Source: Pseudoxanthomonas sp. (GTDB lineage Bacteria; Pseudomonadota; Gammaproteobacteria; Xanthomonadales; Xanthomonadaceae). From it: DNA of 64,000 nt. This document shows positions 26,116-34,510 of the stretch, piece after piece. Location: positions 1 to 64,000 of the forward strand of contig NZ_JANJUE010000061.1 of assembly GCF_024710765.1 (NCBI RefSeq), in the 5' to 3' direction. Position numbers and translations under genes: made by a program. The notes beneath the pieces were generated by a model. It saw only the letters and a list, made by a program, of their open reading frames with translations. It made no database searches and was not told the DNA's origin. The stretch's first letter is position 1. Every line of letters begins with the position of its first letter.

Positions 26116-26248
26116 GCCGCCATGCTGCGGGTTCCGCCCGCGGATGGCTATCGGATTCGTCCCAATCAGGGCGACGTATGAGCGATCTGCGCGACGCGCG
26201 CCCATGCGCTCGCGCGTCGCGACCTGGGTATTCCGCTCAAGTCGAAAT

Positions 26249-26404
26249 GGATTCCAGCGTGCGCTGGAATGACGGGAGGGGAATGGGGAAGTTGTCGGTG
26301 GGACGGGAACCCGTCGTCCCAGCGAAGGCTGGGACCCAAGTGGTCGTTTGCGTGGTGTATCGGGGAAGAAGCCCAATGGATTCGGGCATGCGCTGGAATG
26401 ACGG
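26249..26404. repeat. Cluster of three REP-like inverted repeats
   Basis: This stretch fills much of the 349-base gene-free gap 26116-26464. At 26251-26270 ATTCCAGCG and CGCTGGAAT face each other across TG. At 26316-26335 GTCCCAGC and GCTGGGAC enclose GAAG. At 26378-26403 a degenerate copy of the first (TGGATTCGGGCATGCGCTGG and AATGACG) recurs. The GGATTCC/GGAATGACGG borders match repeats common between genes in this bacterial family (general knowledge). They may stabilise mRNA or bind nucleoid or REP-related transposase proteins. Confidence 0.65.
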
Positions 26405-26464
26405 CAATCGAACCTTCGGCGACGAAGAACGATGTGGGCGATGGAGCCGAGGAGGACGGCGGGA

Positions 26465-26983
<519 letters not shown>

Positions 26984-27031
26984 CGGCGGACTCGTCGGGC
27001 GGGGACCGCGATGCTAGCGCGTCGAGGCGCG

Positions 27032-27063
27032 CAAAAGAAAACCGCCGGACGGACCGGCGGTTT
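27032..27063 (-). terminator. Rho-independent terminator of the outer-membrane barrel gene
   Basis: Arms AAACCGCCGG and CCGGCGGTTT (10 bp) with a 5-nt loop. On the minus strand the stem is followed by TTTTCTTTTG. It lies 21 nt past the stop of the gene ending at 27084. Confidence 0.85.
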
Positions 27064-27083
27064 CCACGGAGAAGCAGCGGTGG

Positions 27084-27626
27084 TCAGAAGTCGTAGCGGA
27101 CCTGCAACTGCGCCAGATCCACGTCGGCGTCCTCGATCTCGAAGCGGCTGTACTCGCCGCGCAGCGCCACCTTGTCGGTGAAGCGGTACTGCAGGCCCAC
27201 GCCGTAGGTGGCGTCGGTGCCGCTGTCGTCGCGGGTGCGGGTCACTTCCGGCAGGGCGCGATCCAGATCCCAGCGCTGCACGCCGGCCTTGGCGTAGCCG
27301 GAGAACCTGTCGGTGAAGGGCACGGTGGCGACCGCGGTCAGCGACACGCTGCTGGCCTCCAGCGGGCGGCCCAGGTGGCCGCGCGGTTCGAGCTTGCCGA
27401 GATCCGAATAGCCCGCTTCCAGGCCGAACCAGCCGTTGAACTGGTAACCGCCGAACACCGAGAACGCGGTGTCCTCGTCGTCGTAGCGCTGCTCGTCCAC
27501 GCTGGACTGGCCGGCGCCGACGCCGGCATAGAAGCCCTTGGGCTCGGCGGCCTGCGCGCCGAAGGCGATACCGCCCAGCAGCACGGCGGAAAGGAGGGCA
27601 CGGGACAGCTTGTTGTTGTTCTTCAT
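27084..27626 (-). CDS. OmpX/Ail-like outer-membrane beta-barrel protein
   Basis: A 180-residue protein with a signal peptide (NKLSRALLSAVLLGGIAFGA, cleavage after AQA) and about eight amphipathic strands: GFYAGVGAGQSSVDEQ, AFSVFGGYQFNGWFGLEAGY, SVSLTAVATVPFTDRFSGYA, ATYGVGLQYRFTDKVALRGE and a final LAQLQVRYDF. A C-terminal Phe is the sorting signal recognised by the BAM complex. It belongs to the OmpA-like transmembrane/OmpX-type small barrels. AGGAG precedes the ATG and a strong terminator follows. Role in adhesion or membrane stability is only a guess. Confidence 0.88.
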   Translation of the reverse strand: MKNNNKLSRALLSAVLLGGIAFGAQAAEPKGFYAGVGAGQSSVDEQRYDDEDTAFSVFGGYQFNGWFGLEAGYSDLGKLEPRGHLGRPLEASSVSLTAVATVPFTDRFSGYAKAGVQRWDLDRALPEVTRTRDDSGTDATYGVGLQYRFTDKVALRGEYSRFEIEDADVDLAQLQVRYDF

Positions 27627-27970
27627 GGGGGAACTCCTGCATGCATCGCGCGGGAGAGGGAGCTGCGATGCGTGGGCGACGGGTCCTGGCGGAATGCCTG
27701 GGCAGCCGTCGTGCGAAGCAGAGATAGGTACGCGAACGCGGGAACAAACGGCCGCGCGGGCGATGCAGTTTCCCGCCGATGGAACGAGGGATTGGTGTGC
27801 CGGCACTGGACTTTTCCAGTGGTTTTCGCGCAACGCGCGCCCGGGCTATCCGAGTGCGCTCCGCTCGCGGGCGCAGCACGCGATTCGGGATGGACTCTCC
27901 CGCCGGGACGGACTAATCACCGGAATCGGACTTGTCTAAGCTGCGCGCTTCCCTGTCCCGAGCCACCGCC
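27627..27970. other. Gene-free gap between the barrel gene and DUF1993 gene
   Basis: A 344-base divergent intergenic region that must hold promoters for both neighbours. I see a weak TTGTTC (27742-27747) and TATCTC (27721-27726) pair on the minus strand, but the spacer is only 15 bp. CATCGC/GCGATG form a short dyad close to the barrel gene. Reading frames on the minus strand here are extensions of the barrel gene and look non-coding. Confidence 0.4.
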
Positions 27971-28486
27971 ATGAGCGAGCCGCTGTCGATGTACCAGGCC
28001 TCCGTGCCCGTCCTGAGCCGCGCCCTGCGCAACTTCAAGCACATCCTCGCCAAGGGCCACGCGCATGCGCTGGCGCAGGGCTACGACCCGGCGGTACTGC
28101 TGCAGTCGCGGTTGTATCCTGACATGCTGCCGCTGATGCGCCAGGTGCAGATCGCCACCGATACCGCCAAGTTCGCCCCGGCGCGCCTGGCCGGCGTGGA
28201 TTCACCGCGTTTCGAGGACAACGAAACCACCTTCGAGGAATTGCAGGCACGGCTGGACCGCGCGCTGGAATTCCTTGGTGGCTTCAGCGCGGCGCAGATC
28301 GACGGCAGCGAGGGCAAGGAGGTGGTGCTGCCGCGCCGCACTGGCGACCAGCACTTCAGCGGCCGCGACTACCTGCTGGGTTTCGTGCTGCCCAACCTGC
28401 TGTTCCATGTCGGCATCGCCTACGCCATCCTGCGCCACAACGGCGTGCCGCTGGGCAAGATGGACTACCTCGTCGGCGAAGGCTGA
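27971..28486 (+). CDS. DUF1993-family protein
   Basis: A 171-residue helical protein. SMYQASVPVLSRALRNFKHI, LQSRLYPDMLPLMRQVQIAT, DTAKFAPARLAGVD and then TFEELQARLDRALEFL follow the DUF1993 pattern through its length, as does LLGFVLPNLLFHVGIAYAIL and RHNGVPLGKMDYL near the end. The fold is DinB-like four-helix; no enzymatic role is established. The ATG at 27971 is chosen over a TTG at 27932. The last 22 nt overlap the convergent YjbR gene. Confidence 0.9.
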   Translation: MSEPLSMYQASVPVLSRALRNFKHILAKGHAHALAQGYDPAVLLQSRLYPDMLPLMRQVQIATDTAKFAPARLAGVDSPRFEDNETTFEELQARLDRALEFLGGFSAAQIDGSEGKEVVLPRRTGDQHFSGRDYLLGFVLPNLLFHVGIAYAILRHNGVPLGKMDYLVGEG

Positions 28487-28878
28487 CGCTTCCGGCGACC
28501 GGGAGGCGCCGCCACCGGCGCTTCGCCGGTGATCCGTGCCTGCCGTGTTCGGCTGAGGGTGGCCAGGGCCGCGCGGTACGACCAGCGGATCAGCGACTGC
28601 AGTTCCTCGTCCGGCACGGTGCGCACGTCCACCACGGTCACCCAGCGGTAGCGGCCCAGCCAGCGCGCCGGCTTGAAACCGGGCTGGTCGGTCAGTTCGA
28701 GGAAGCGTTCCGGCGCCACCTTGAAGCTGAAGCGCCAGCGCTCCGGATCGCTGGTCTTGAAGTGGGCGAAGCGCTTGCCGCCGACGAAGTACGCCAGCAG
28801 GTTGGCCGGTTCGCCCCACTCGGTGGCGGTCACGCCGGGGAGGGTGGCGCAGAAGTCGCGGGTCTGGGTGGCGTCCAT
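28465..28878 (-). CDS. YjbR/MmcQ-family (DUF419) protein
   Basis: A 137-residue protein. TRDFCATLPGVTATEWGEPA, then LLAYFVGGKRFAHFKTSD, WRFSFKVAPERFLELTDQPG, RWLGRYRWVTVVD and ELQSLIRWSYRAALATL follow the YjbR (CyaY-like fold) pattern. These small proteins are thought to bind DNA or nucleotides, without a proven role. The C-terminal 25 residues are basic and proline-rich. It is the intact relative of the frameshifted gene at 4622-5010. The ATG at 28878 is used; longer frames would enter the promoter of the divergent CPBP gene. Confidence 0.85.
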   Translation of the reverse strand: MDATQTRDFCATLPGVTATEWGEPANLLAYFVGGKRFAHFKTSDPERWRFSFKVAPERFLELTDQPGFKPARWLGRYRWVTVVDVRTVPDEELQSLIRWSYRAALATLSRTRQARITGEAPVAAPPGRRKRQPSPTR

Positions 28879-28936
28879 GGCTGCGGTTCGGGGGACAAGC
28901 TGGCATGATGCCACCGGGGCCCCTCGAGTCGTCGTC

Positions 28937-29815
28937 ATGATGCGTCGTCATCCCGTGGTGTTGTTCCTGCTGTTGACGTTCGTTTTCTGCCTTCCCTTCT
29001 ACCTGTTGCTCAACCTGTCCTTCGCCAACGCGGAAGGGCGGCGCCTGTACGTCACCGGCCTGATGTGGGGGCCGGCGCTGGCGGCACTGCTCACCTGCCT
29101 GCTGGCGCGGATACCGCTGGCCACCCTGGGCTGGCGCTGGCCCGGCGGACGCGCCGCCTGGCTCAGCTACCTGCTGCCCATCGGCTATGGCCTGTTTGCC
29201 TACGGGATCATCTGGATCACCGGCATGGGCAAGTTCTCCACCGAGATCTACCTGCCCTACGCGCGGCGGGTGATCGGCCTGCCGGAAGCGCCGGACGGCG
29301 CGATCATCGCGATGATGCTGGCGTTGCAGCTGAGCATGAGCTTCGTCCTCAACGCCGTGATGGCACTGGGCGAGGAGATCGGCTGGCGCGGTTTCCTGGG
29401 CCCGCGTCTGGTGCGCCGGTTCGGCTTCGGTGCCGGCGTGCTGTTCACCGGATTGATCTGGGCGGTGTGGCATTACCCGGTGCTGTTCTGGTTGAACTTC
29501 CCCGGTGATCCGCCCAAGCCTTTCGCGATGGCGTGCTTCACGATCATGGTGACCGGCCTGAGCTACGTGTACGCCTGGTTGCGCGAAACCACCGGCAGCG
29601 TCTGGACCGCCGTGTTCCTGCATGGCAGCCACAATGCGGTGATCAGCCTGGTGTTCACCCTGCTGACGGTCGAGACCGGACCCATCACCGTGTACGCGGT
29701 CGACGAATTCGGTTTCATGCTGGCGATCACCAGCGTGCTGATGGCCTTGTGGTGCTGGCGGCACCGTGCGCGCCAGGCGGCCATGCAGGTGGCGTCGGCG
29801 GACGCGCCCTCCTGA
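28937..29815 (+). CDS. CPBP-family intramembrane metalloprotease
   Basis: A 292-residue polytopic membrane protein with about eight helices. The CAAX-protease/bacteriocin-processing motifs are intact: EEIGWRGFLGPRLVRRFG near residue 148 (EExxxR), then IWAVWHYPVLFW (first His) and FLHGSHNAVISL near 234 (HxxxN). Members are glutamic-type or metal intramembrane proteases that act in prenyl-protein processing, self-immunity or signalling. The target is unknown. ATGATG at 28937/28940 follows the divergent YjbR start by 58 nt. Confidence 0.9.
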   Translation: MMRRHPVVLFLLLTFVFCLPFYLLLNLSFANAEGRRLYVTGLMWGPALAALLTCLLARIPLATLGWRWPGGRAAWLSYLLPIGYGLFAYGIIWITGMGKFSTEIYLPYARRVIGLPEAPDGAIIAMMLALQLSMSFVLNAVMALGEEIGWRGFLGPRLVRRFGFGAGVLFTGLIWAVWHYPVLFWLNFPGDPPKPFAMACFTIMVTGLSYVYAWLRETTGSVWTAVFLHGSHNAVISLVFTLLTVETGPITVYAVDEFGFMLAITSVLMALWCWRHRARQAAMQVASADAPS

Positions 29816-29916
29816 GCGACACGGCAGGTGATGCGGACCTGCGACATTTCGTCGCACGGTTGCCGGATCAGCCACTTGCGGGGCGCGCGGTGCGCGCATC
29901 ATGCCGCGCCGGCGAC

Positions 29917-29922
29917 TAGAAT
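29917..29922 (+). promoter_or_regulatory. Putative -10 (TAGAAT) of the DUF2946 cluster
   Basis: TAGAAT ends 6 nt before the GTG start at 29929, and no ribosome binding site lies between. This suggests a transcript that begins at or next to the start codon. No convincing -35 is seen, so activation by a regulator is possible. Confidence 0.4.
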
Positions 29923-29928
29923 CGCGTC

Positions 29929-30327
29929 GTGATCCGGCATCCCGCCCTTTTCCGTTCCCTGGCCCGGCTGGCGCTCTGCGCCATCCTGTTGCTGGCGCTC
30001 GCGCCGGCGGTGAGCCGGGTGCTCGGCGCCGGCGCGTCCGGGAGGATGGCCGGCTGGATAGAACTGTGCACGACGAGCGGCCTGACGTGGGTGGACGCGG
30101 CCGGCATCGCCGGTGACGACGCGCCCATGTCCACGCCTGCCGGCGCGGACGGAGACTGCGCCTATTGCCCGCTGGCGACCGCATTGCCGTGGGTATCGCT
30201 GGCACTCGCGTTGCTGTTGCCGTTGCTGCCCCGGCCCTGGATTCGCCCCCACTGGCGCGAACCGATCCTGCGCGCATCGATCCGGCCGCGCGGACTAGGC
30301 GGGCAGGGGCCGCCGCCGATCTTCTGA
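29929..30327 (+). CDS. DUF2946-family protein, first copy
   Basis: A 132-residue protein with two hydrophobic segments: residues 10-33 (signal or anchor) and about 83-103. Between them a periplasmic loop carries WIELCTTSGLTWV (Cys47) and DGDCAYCPL (Cys77, Cys80), the conserved cysteines of DUF2946. This family is found beside copper-transport genes and is presumed to bind or handle copper, not proven. A second copy lies at 31827-32201, with a Cys-rich lipoprotein gene between them and a TonB receptor after. Start is GTG. Confidence 0.85.
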   Translation: MIRHPALFRSLARLALCAILLLALAPAVSRVLGAGASGRMAGWIELCTTSGLTWVDAAGIAGDDAPMSTPAGADGDCAYCPLATALPWVSLALALLLPLLPRPWIRPHWREPILRASIRPRGLGGQGPPPIF

Positions 30328-30387
30328 ACCACGAGAACCGAGTTGTTCCCGCGGCCGCAGGGCCGCGCACGTGTTTTGGAGAATGCC

Positions 30388-31794
30388 ATGTCCATCCGAG
30401 TATCGATGCGTCGGATCGCATCGCGGTTTGTCGTCCGTCCGGGCCTTCGCGGCCGGCTTGCTTCGTTCGATCGTGCAGGTGCGAGCATCAACGCGGTGAT
30501 CCGCTTGCGGCCACGCGGGCATTGGAGTGTGCTGTGCCTGTCGGGCCTGCTGGTGGCCTGTGGCGGACAGGAGACCGCGCCGCCGGCGCAACCGGCAGCC
30601 GCGCTGCCGCCCGCACTGACCCAGGTGCGCGAATGGCCCCTGCCGGCGCCGACGGGCGCGGCGCAGCCGGATCTGATCGTCGCTCCGGATGGGCGGCGCC
30701 TGCTGAGCTGGGTGGAACCGGTGGCGGGAGGCGGACACCGTCTGCAGCTGGCGTGGGCGGAGCGGGAAGGCTGGCAGGCGCCCATCACCGTCGCGCAGGG
30801 AACGGACTGGTTCCTCAACTGGGCCGATACCCCGCACGTGCAGGCGCTGCCGGACGGTTCGCTGTGGGCGCACTGGCTGCGCAGCACGGGGCCGTCGCGG
30901 ATGGACTACGGCATCGATCTGGTGCGCTCCGGCGATGGTGGCCGCAACTGGACGCCGCCGCGACTGGTGCATCCGGCCGGCACCCGTGGCGACCATGGTT
31001 TCGTGACCTTCTGGGCGCAGGCCGAGGATCAACTCGGCATCGCCTGGCTGGACAGCCGGCAGAAGGCGGCGGCGCCGGTATCGGCCACGGCGCGCGACGA
31101 CAGCCACCACGACGGTCACCATGGCGGTGGCGCGATGATGCTGCGTGCCGCGCTGTATGGTGCGCAGGCACGGCAGCAGGCCGAGTGGCCGCTGGATGCG
31201 TCGACCTGCGACTGCTGCACCACGTCCTCGGCGATCACCCGCCGCGGCGTAGTGGTCGTTTACCGCGGGCGCGGCGCGGGCGAGATCCGCGACACCCGCA
31301 TCGTCCGTTTCGACGGCAAGGCGTGGACCACGCCACGCGATGTGCACGCCGATGGCTGGCACATGCCGGCTTGTCCGGTGAACGGTCCGGTGGTGGCCGC
31401 GCACGGCGACGACGTGTGGGTGGCGTGGTACACCGAAGCTGGCGGCGTGCCGGAACTGCGCGCGGCCCATTCGGCCGACGCGGGCGACCGCTTCGATGCG
31501 CCGGTCACGCTCGCGCGCGGCGGCCAGGTGCTCGGCCGGCTGGGCATGGCCTTCACCGGTGATCGCCTGCTGGCGACCTGGCTGGAGGAAACCGGCGCGG
31601 GTGAACAGCGCATCGTGCTGGGCACCTACGATCTGCGCTGGCGCCAGGCCGGACGCGTCGATGTCGCCACGCTGGCCGCGCGCGGTCGCGCCAGCGGCAT
31701 GCCGCGCCTGCGCTGGGCCGGAGATGCGGCCTGGCTGGTGTGGACCGATGTTCACGACGGCAAGCCACGGCTTACCGGGGCTTCCGTGCGCTGA
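30388..31794 (+). CDS. Sialidase-like beta-propeller lipoprotein with CDCC and His-rich motifs
   Basis: A 468-residue protein from ATG 30388 (GGAG 6 nt upstream). A lipobox LLVAC lies about 55 residues in. An in-frame GTG at 30496 would give an ordinary lipoprotein signal (VIRLRPRGHWSVLCLSGLLV), so the true start is uncertain. The mature protein has repeated propeller elements (DGGRNWTPPRLV, ADAGDRFDAPVTL), hence exo-alpha-sialidase labels, but no sialidase FRIP or Arg triad is evident. Distinctive are STCDCCTTSS (Cys274, 276, 277), HMPACPVNGP (Cys329) and DDSHHDGHHGGG (His240, 241, 244, 245). These suggest metal binding. Sits between two DUF2946 genes. Confidence 0.8.
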   Translation: MSIRVSMRRIASRFVVRPGLRGRLASFDRAGASINAVIRLRPRGHWSVLCLSGLLVACGGQETAPPAQPAAALPPALTQVREWPLPAPTGAAQPDLIVAPDGRRLLSWVEPVAGGGHRLQLAWAEREGWQAPITVAQGTDWFLNWADTPHVQALPDGSLWAHWLRSTGPSRMDYGIDLVRSGDGGRNWTPPRLVHPAGTRGDHGFVTFWAQAEDQLGIAWLDSRQKAAAPVSATARDDSHHDGHHGGGAMMLRAALYGAQARQQAEWPLDASTCDCCTTSSAITRRGVVVVYRGRGAGEIRDTRIVRFDGKAWTTPRDVHADGWHMPACPVNGPVVAAHGDDVWVAWYTEAGGVPELRAAHSADAGDRFDAPVTLARGGQVLGRLGMAFTGDRLLATWLEETGAGEQRIVLGTYDLRWRQAGRVDVATLAARGRASGMPRLRWAGDAAWLVWTDVHDGKPRLTGASVR

Positions 31795-31826
31795 CGCCGA
31801 CGGACGTGCGCCACCCGTTTCCACGC

Positions 31827-32201
31827 ATGCGGTACATGACGCGGCTGGCGGTGCTGGCCGCGCTGCTGATCGCGCTTGCCCCTTCGATCAGCCGCGTGCT
31901 GGGCAGCCGTGGCGGCGAGCCACTGGCCGGTTGGGCTGAACTGTGTACGCCGGCGGGATTGACCTGGGTGGACATCGCCGCGGCGAAGGCGCGAGAAACG
32001 GCGCCCGCGTCCGGCTGGCCGGACGAGGGCGATGCCTGTCCGCAATGCCCGCTGGCCGCGACGATGCCGCCGCCGCCGGACGCATTCCGCCTGCCATTGC
32101 CATGGCTTCCGCCGACAGCGAATCCCGAGTCGGAAGCCCCGTTGCCTGCACAAGGCACGCCGCCGGCGGGACCGGGGTGCCGGGGACCGCCGTCGGTGTA
32201 G
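31827..32201 (+). CDS. DUF2946-family protein, second copy
   Basis: A 124-residue paralog of the protein at 29929. It has an N-terminal helix (TRLAVLAALLIALAPSISRV), the loop WAELCTPAGLTWV and the motif DACPQCPLAA, so all three family cysteines are kept. After the second helix the tail is proline-rich. The similarity (SRVLG, AGW-ELC, LTWVD) points to an old tandem duplication around the propeller gene. ATG 31827 is 32 nt after the propeller stop and 58 nt before the TonB receptor, so all four genes probably share a transcript. Confidence 0.85.
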   Translation: MRYMTRLAVLAALLIALAPSISRVLGSRGGEPLAGWAELCTPAGLTWVDIAAAKARETAPASGWPDEGDACPQCPLAATMPPPPDAFRLPLPWLPPTANPESEAPLPAQGTPPAGPGCRGPPSV

Positions 32202-32259
32202 CGCGCTCCTCACCGAACCCTTTCCCCGGCGCTGAACGCGTCGACCCCGGAGTTTTCCC

Positions 32260-34461
32260 ATGTCGATTTCCCGCTGCGGGACGCCACGTGCGTCGCGCCT
32301 GTCCCTGGCCGTGTTCGCGGCCCTGGTCGTCCTTTCCTCCGCGCATGCCGCCGAGGCCGATTCACCCGTTCCTCCCCCGCAAGCCACCACGCTCGACGCC
32401 ATCCGCGTCGAAGGCCGCCGCGCGGCGCTGGACGCGCCGGCGGGCACCGGTACCCGCCTGGCCTTGAGCGTGATGGAAACGCCCGCCGCGATCACCGTCA
32501 TCGATCGCCAGACCCTCGATGCGCGCGGCGTGCGCACGACCCAGGAAGCGCTGTCCGGGATTCCCGGCCTGACCGTGGCTTCGCCGCCGGGCAATGGCAA
32601 CGCGGTCACCCTGCGCGGTTTTTCCGGTAGCCAGATCACCCAGTTGTTCAATGGCATCGACGTGCAGTACGCCTCGATCGCCGCGCGTCCGGTCGATGCC
32701 TGGCAATACGAGCGGGTGGAAGCGATCGGCGGTCCGTCGAGCTTTCTCCATGGTGCGGGCGCGGTCGGCGGCAGCATCAACTACGTCACCCGGCTGGCGC
32801 AGCTGCACGACGACGACGCGCGCTGGCAGGCCAGCATCGGATCCTTCCGCGATCGCACCCTGGCGATGGGCGCCAACCTGCGCCTGGGTGGCGATGCGGC
32901 GCGGCAGGCGCTGCGGGTGGATGTCAGCACCCGCGACGCCGACAGCGCGTTCGATGGCCAGCGGCGACAGGCGACGACCGCGGCGGCGTCATGGCTGGTG
33001 CAATGGACGCCCGCGCTGCGGCATACCCTGGCGCTGGAGCACCAACGCGAGGACAACGATCGTCCCTACTGGGGCACGCCGGTGCGCCAGCCCGCGCAGG
33101 GACGCCTGTCGGTGCTGCCGGGCACCGAGCGGCGCAACTACAACGTGGCCGATGGCTATTACGGACAGGACATCCTGTGGGCGCGCTCGATCCTGGAATG
33201 GTCGCCGGGCGAGGCGGACACCGTGCGCAACACGCTGTACCACTACGACGCGCTGCGCGACTATCGCAACGTCGAGAGCTATCGCCTGGACGCGGCCAAC
33301 CGTGGCGTGATCCGGTCCGGCGCATTGCTGCAACGGCACGATCAACAGCTCTACGGCAATCGCCTGGAATGGACGCACGCCGGCACGCTGGGCCGGTTGC
33401 CTTCGCAATGGAACCTGGGCCTGGACGCCAGCTACAACCGCCAGACGCGGTTTCCGCTGTCGCTGCCCGCGACCATCGACACGGTGCCGCTGGACGCGAT
33501 CACGCCGGGCCATTTCCTCGACGTGCCCGGTGCGACGCGGATCCATCGTCCCGATCGCACCAATCGCCTGCACACCCGGGCGCTGTACCTGGAAAACCTG
33601 ACCAGGCTGACCCCGGCCCTGTCGTTGCTGACCGGAGTGCGCCGCGATCGGATCCGCCTGGACGTGCTCAACCACCGCACCCCCAGCGCCAGCAATCCGG
33701 CCCGGTTCGAACGCGAGTACACGCCCACCACCGGCCGCGTGGCGTTGAACCGGGCGATCAGCCCGCAGGCAAGCGTGTACGCGCAGTACAGCACCGCCGC
33801 CGATCCGCCGGCCGGCATCCTCAGCACCGCCAACTTCGGCACCCTGCGCGATTTCGATCTCACCACCGGACGCCAGGGCGAACTGGGCGCCAAGTTCCAA
33901 TCGCGCGACGGCCGCCACTACGCGACATTGGCTGCGTACCGCATCGTGCGCCGCAATCTGGCCATCAGCGATCCGGCCAATCCCGGCCAGACCGTGCCGG
34001 TGGGCCGGCAGTCGGCGCGGGGCGTGGAGGCGAGTTTCGGCTGGCAGCCCTGGCAGGGCCTGGAAGTGCAGGGCAACCTGGCCTGGGTGGACGCCCGCCT
34101 CGATGATTTCTTCGAGAATGCCGGTGGCGTGCCCGTGTCGCGTGCCGGCAATCGTCCGGCCAACACGCCCGCGCGGGTCGGCAACCTGTGGGTGGACTAC
34201 GCTTTCGATGATCGCTGGTCGGCCGGCGTCGATCTGCGCGGGGTGTCGTCGCGCTACGCCAACGCGGCCAATACGCTGTCCACCGCCGGCTACGCGCTGT
34301 GGGGCGCGCACCTGAGCTGGCGCTGGCAGCCGCGCACCCGGCTCACCCTGCGCGGCCGCAACCTGGGCGACCGCACCCACGTGGTGTACGCGTTGAACGA
34401 CGGCATGGTGTACCTGGGTGATCCGCGCAGCTGGGAGGTTGTACTGCAGCAGTCGTTCTGA
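32260..34461 (+). CDS. TonB-dependent receptor, siderophore/metallophore type
   Basis: A 733-residue outer-membrane receptor. The signal peptide ends near SSAHA-AEA. The plug domain (about 45-160) contains ATTLDAIRVEGRRAALDAPA as TonB-box region, ETPAAITVIDRQTLDARGVR, TTQEALSGIPGLTVA and GNAVTLRGFSGSQITQLFNG, typical of TonB-siderophore receptors. A 22-strand barrel follows with the C-terminal SWEVVLQQSF ending in Phe. The context with DUF2946 proteins suggests transport of copper or a copper-metallophore rather than ferric siderophore. GGAG precedes the ATG. Confidence 0.92.
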   Translation: MSISRCGTPRASRLSLAVFAALVVLSSAHAAEADSPVPPPQATTLDAIRVEGRRAALDAPAGTGTRLALSVMETPAAITVIDRQTLDARGVRTTQEALSGIPGLTVASPPGNGNAVTLRGFSGSQITQLFNGIDVQYASIAARPVDAWQYERVEAIGGPSSFLHGAGAVGGSINYVTRLAQLHDDDARWQASIGSFRDRTLAMGANLRLGGDAARQALRVDVSTRDADSAFDGQRRQATTAAASWLVQWTPALRHTLALEHQREDNDRPYWGTPVRQPAQGRLSVLPGTERRNYNVADGYYGQDILWARSILEWSPGEADTVRNTLYHYDALRDYRNVESYRLDAANRGVIRSGALLQRHDQQLYGNRLEWTHAGTLGRLPSQWNLGLDASYNRQTRFPLSLPATIDTVPLDAITPGHFLDVPGATRIHRPDRTNRLHTRALYLENLTRLTPALSLLTGVRRDRIRLDVLNHRTPSASNPARFEREYTPTTGRVALNRAISPQASVYAQYSTAADPPAGILSTANFGTLRDFDLTTGRQGELGAKFQSRDGRHYATLAAYRIVRRNLAISDPANPGQTVPVGRQSARGVEASFGWQPWQGLEVQGNLAWVDARLDDFFENAGGVPVSRAGNRPANTPARVGNLWVDYAFDDRWSAGVDLRGVSSRYANAANTLSTAGYALWGAHLSWRWQPRTRLTLRGRNLGDRTHVVYALNDGMVYLGDPRSWEVVLQQSF

Positions 34462-34510
34462 ACGGCTGGCCGGGTGAGTCGCGCGTTCGCGGACAACCGC
34501 GACGCGCGGT

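Noticed and set aside
26249-26404. Insertion-sequence remnant
   Set aside because: Inverted repeats are short and multiple, no transposase fragment or target duplication is seen; a REP-like cluster fits better.
28202-30421. A 739-residue minus-strand frame across the DUF1993-CPBP-DUF2946 region
   Set aside because: It crosses several recognised genes and two gaps and has no coherent domain.
30388-31794. True exo-alpha-sialidase
   Set aside because: No FRIP motif, Arg triad or Asp-box series typical of sialidases was found; metal-ligand motifs dominate.
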